Assembly (NCBI GenBank): GCA_944323685.1 | Contig: CALUTJ010000015.1 | Coordinates: 1-64,000, forward strand | Length of the DNA stretch: 64,000 nt | Source: Candidatus Gastranaerophilales bacterium | GTDB lineage: Bacteria > Cyanobacteriota > Vampirovibrionia > Gastranaerophilales > Gastranaerophilaceae | Reading direction: 5' to 3' | Shown here: piece by piece, positions 63,961-64,000 of the stretch | How the letters are laid out: every line of letters begins with the position of its first letter | Numbering within the stretch: position 1 is the stretch's first letter | Position numbers and translations under genes: made by a program | The notes under the pieces: generated by a model | The model's database searches: none | Seen by the model: only the letters and a program-made list of their open reading frames with translations | Told to the model about the DNA's origin: nothing

Positions 63961-64000
63961 ACACTACTCTAAAACATTGATTATACTTGCTTTTTAATAA

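Overview
The window reads as chromosomal DNA from a low-GC bacterium of the non-photosynthetic Cyanobacteriota, most likely class Vampirovibrionia (Melainabacteria), order Gastranaerophilales. This is an inference. It rests on a Ycf45-like R3H/AAA ATPase of cyanobacterial type, AT-rich codon use, outer-membrane genes (TolC-like, AsmA-like, LptF/G-like, heptose-kinase-like), and several proteins with a short N-terminal 'FKG/FKS/FKA' motif that I associate with this lineage. No rRNA and only one tRNA are present.

Layout. 1-270 holds two 44-bp direct repeats. 286-5939 has the redox repressor Rex facing an AsmA-like/TolC-like envelope operon. 6074-14303 has a two-domain zinc-ribbon protein, then a group of hydrolase or toxin-like proteins with FKG-type N-termini: an HD triphosphohydrolase, a phospholipase D-like protein, a DEDDh exonuclease and a C-terminal ADP-ribosyltransferase-like protein. 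14328-21619 carries the Ycf45-like ATPase, two orphan proteins with large regulatory regions, a STAS-like protein, TyrA, NagZ and ribosomal protein L19. 21703-26908 is a five-gene operon containing a vWA protein, an FHA-like polytopic membrane protein and two TonB-like proteins. 27196-36131 holds an LptF/G permease, a ClpX-type zinc-finger protein, an MFS/PlsC/acyl-ACP synthetase fusion, a WG-repeat protein and a CdsA/PlsC/CDP-alcohol transferase phospholipid operon. 36422-45175 has a third orphan coiled-coil protein, then a minus-strand operon (ROK kinase, QueH, VKOR-thioredoxin, O-antigen ligase-like, DUF4330-like, heptose-kinase-like) and two plus-strand genes of uncertain role.

At 45549-45624 lies tRNA-Ala(UGC), preceded by 119-bp tandem repeats. 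An 8.6-kb genomic island is inserted at its 3' end, bounded by 18-bp direct repeats (45619-45636 and 54203-54220). It carries a decayed serine recombinase, three proteins with PD-(D/E)XK-like motifs that look like defence genes, a small membrane protein and a decayed remnant. Beyond it, 54432-59438 encodes a NuoJKLMN-like membrane arm in which many proton-pumping residues are replaced and NuoL is shortened by about 200 residues. 59548-63410 has a TPR protein and a second copy of the vWA / FHA-like / TonB-like module. YidD closes the window.

The strongest candidates for undescribed biology are the duplicated vWA / FHA-polytopic / TonB-like module, the degenerate complex I-like membrane arm, the tRNA-Ala island with three nuclease-like genes, and the FKG-motif cluster with its ADP-ribosyltransferase-like member. 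A roughly 175-bp structured repeat also occurs three times between genes.
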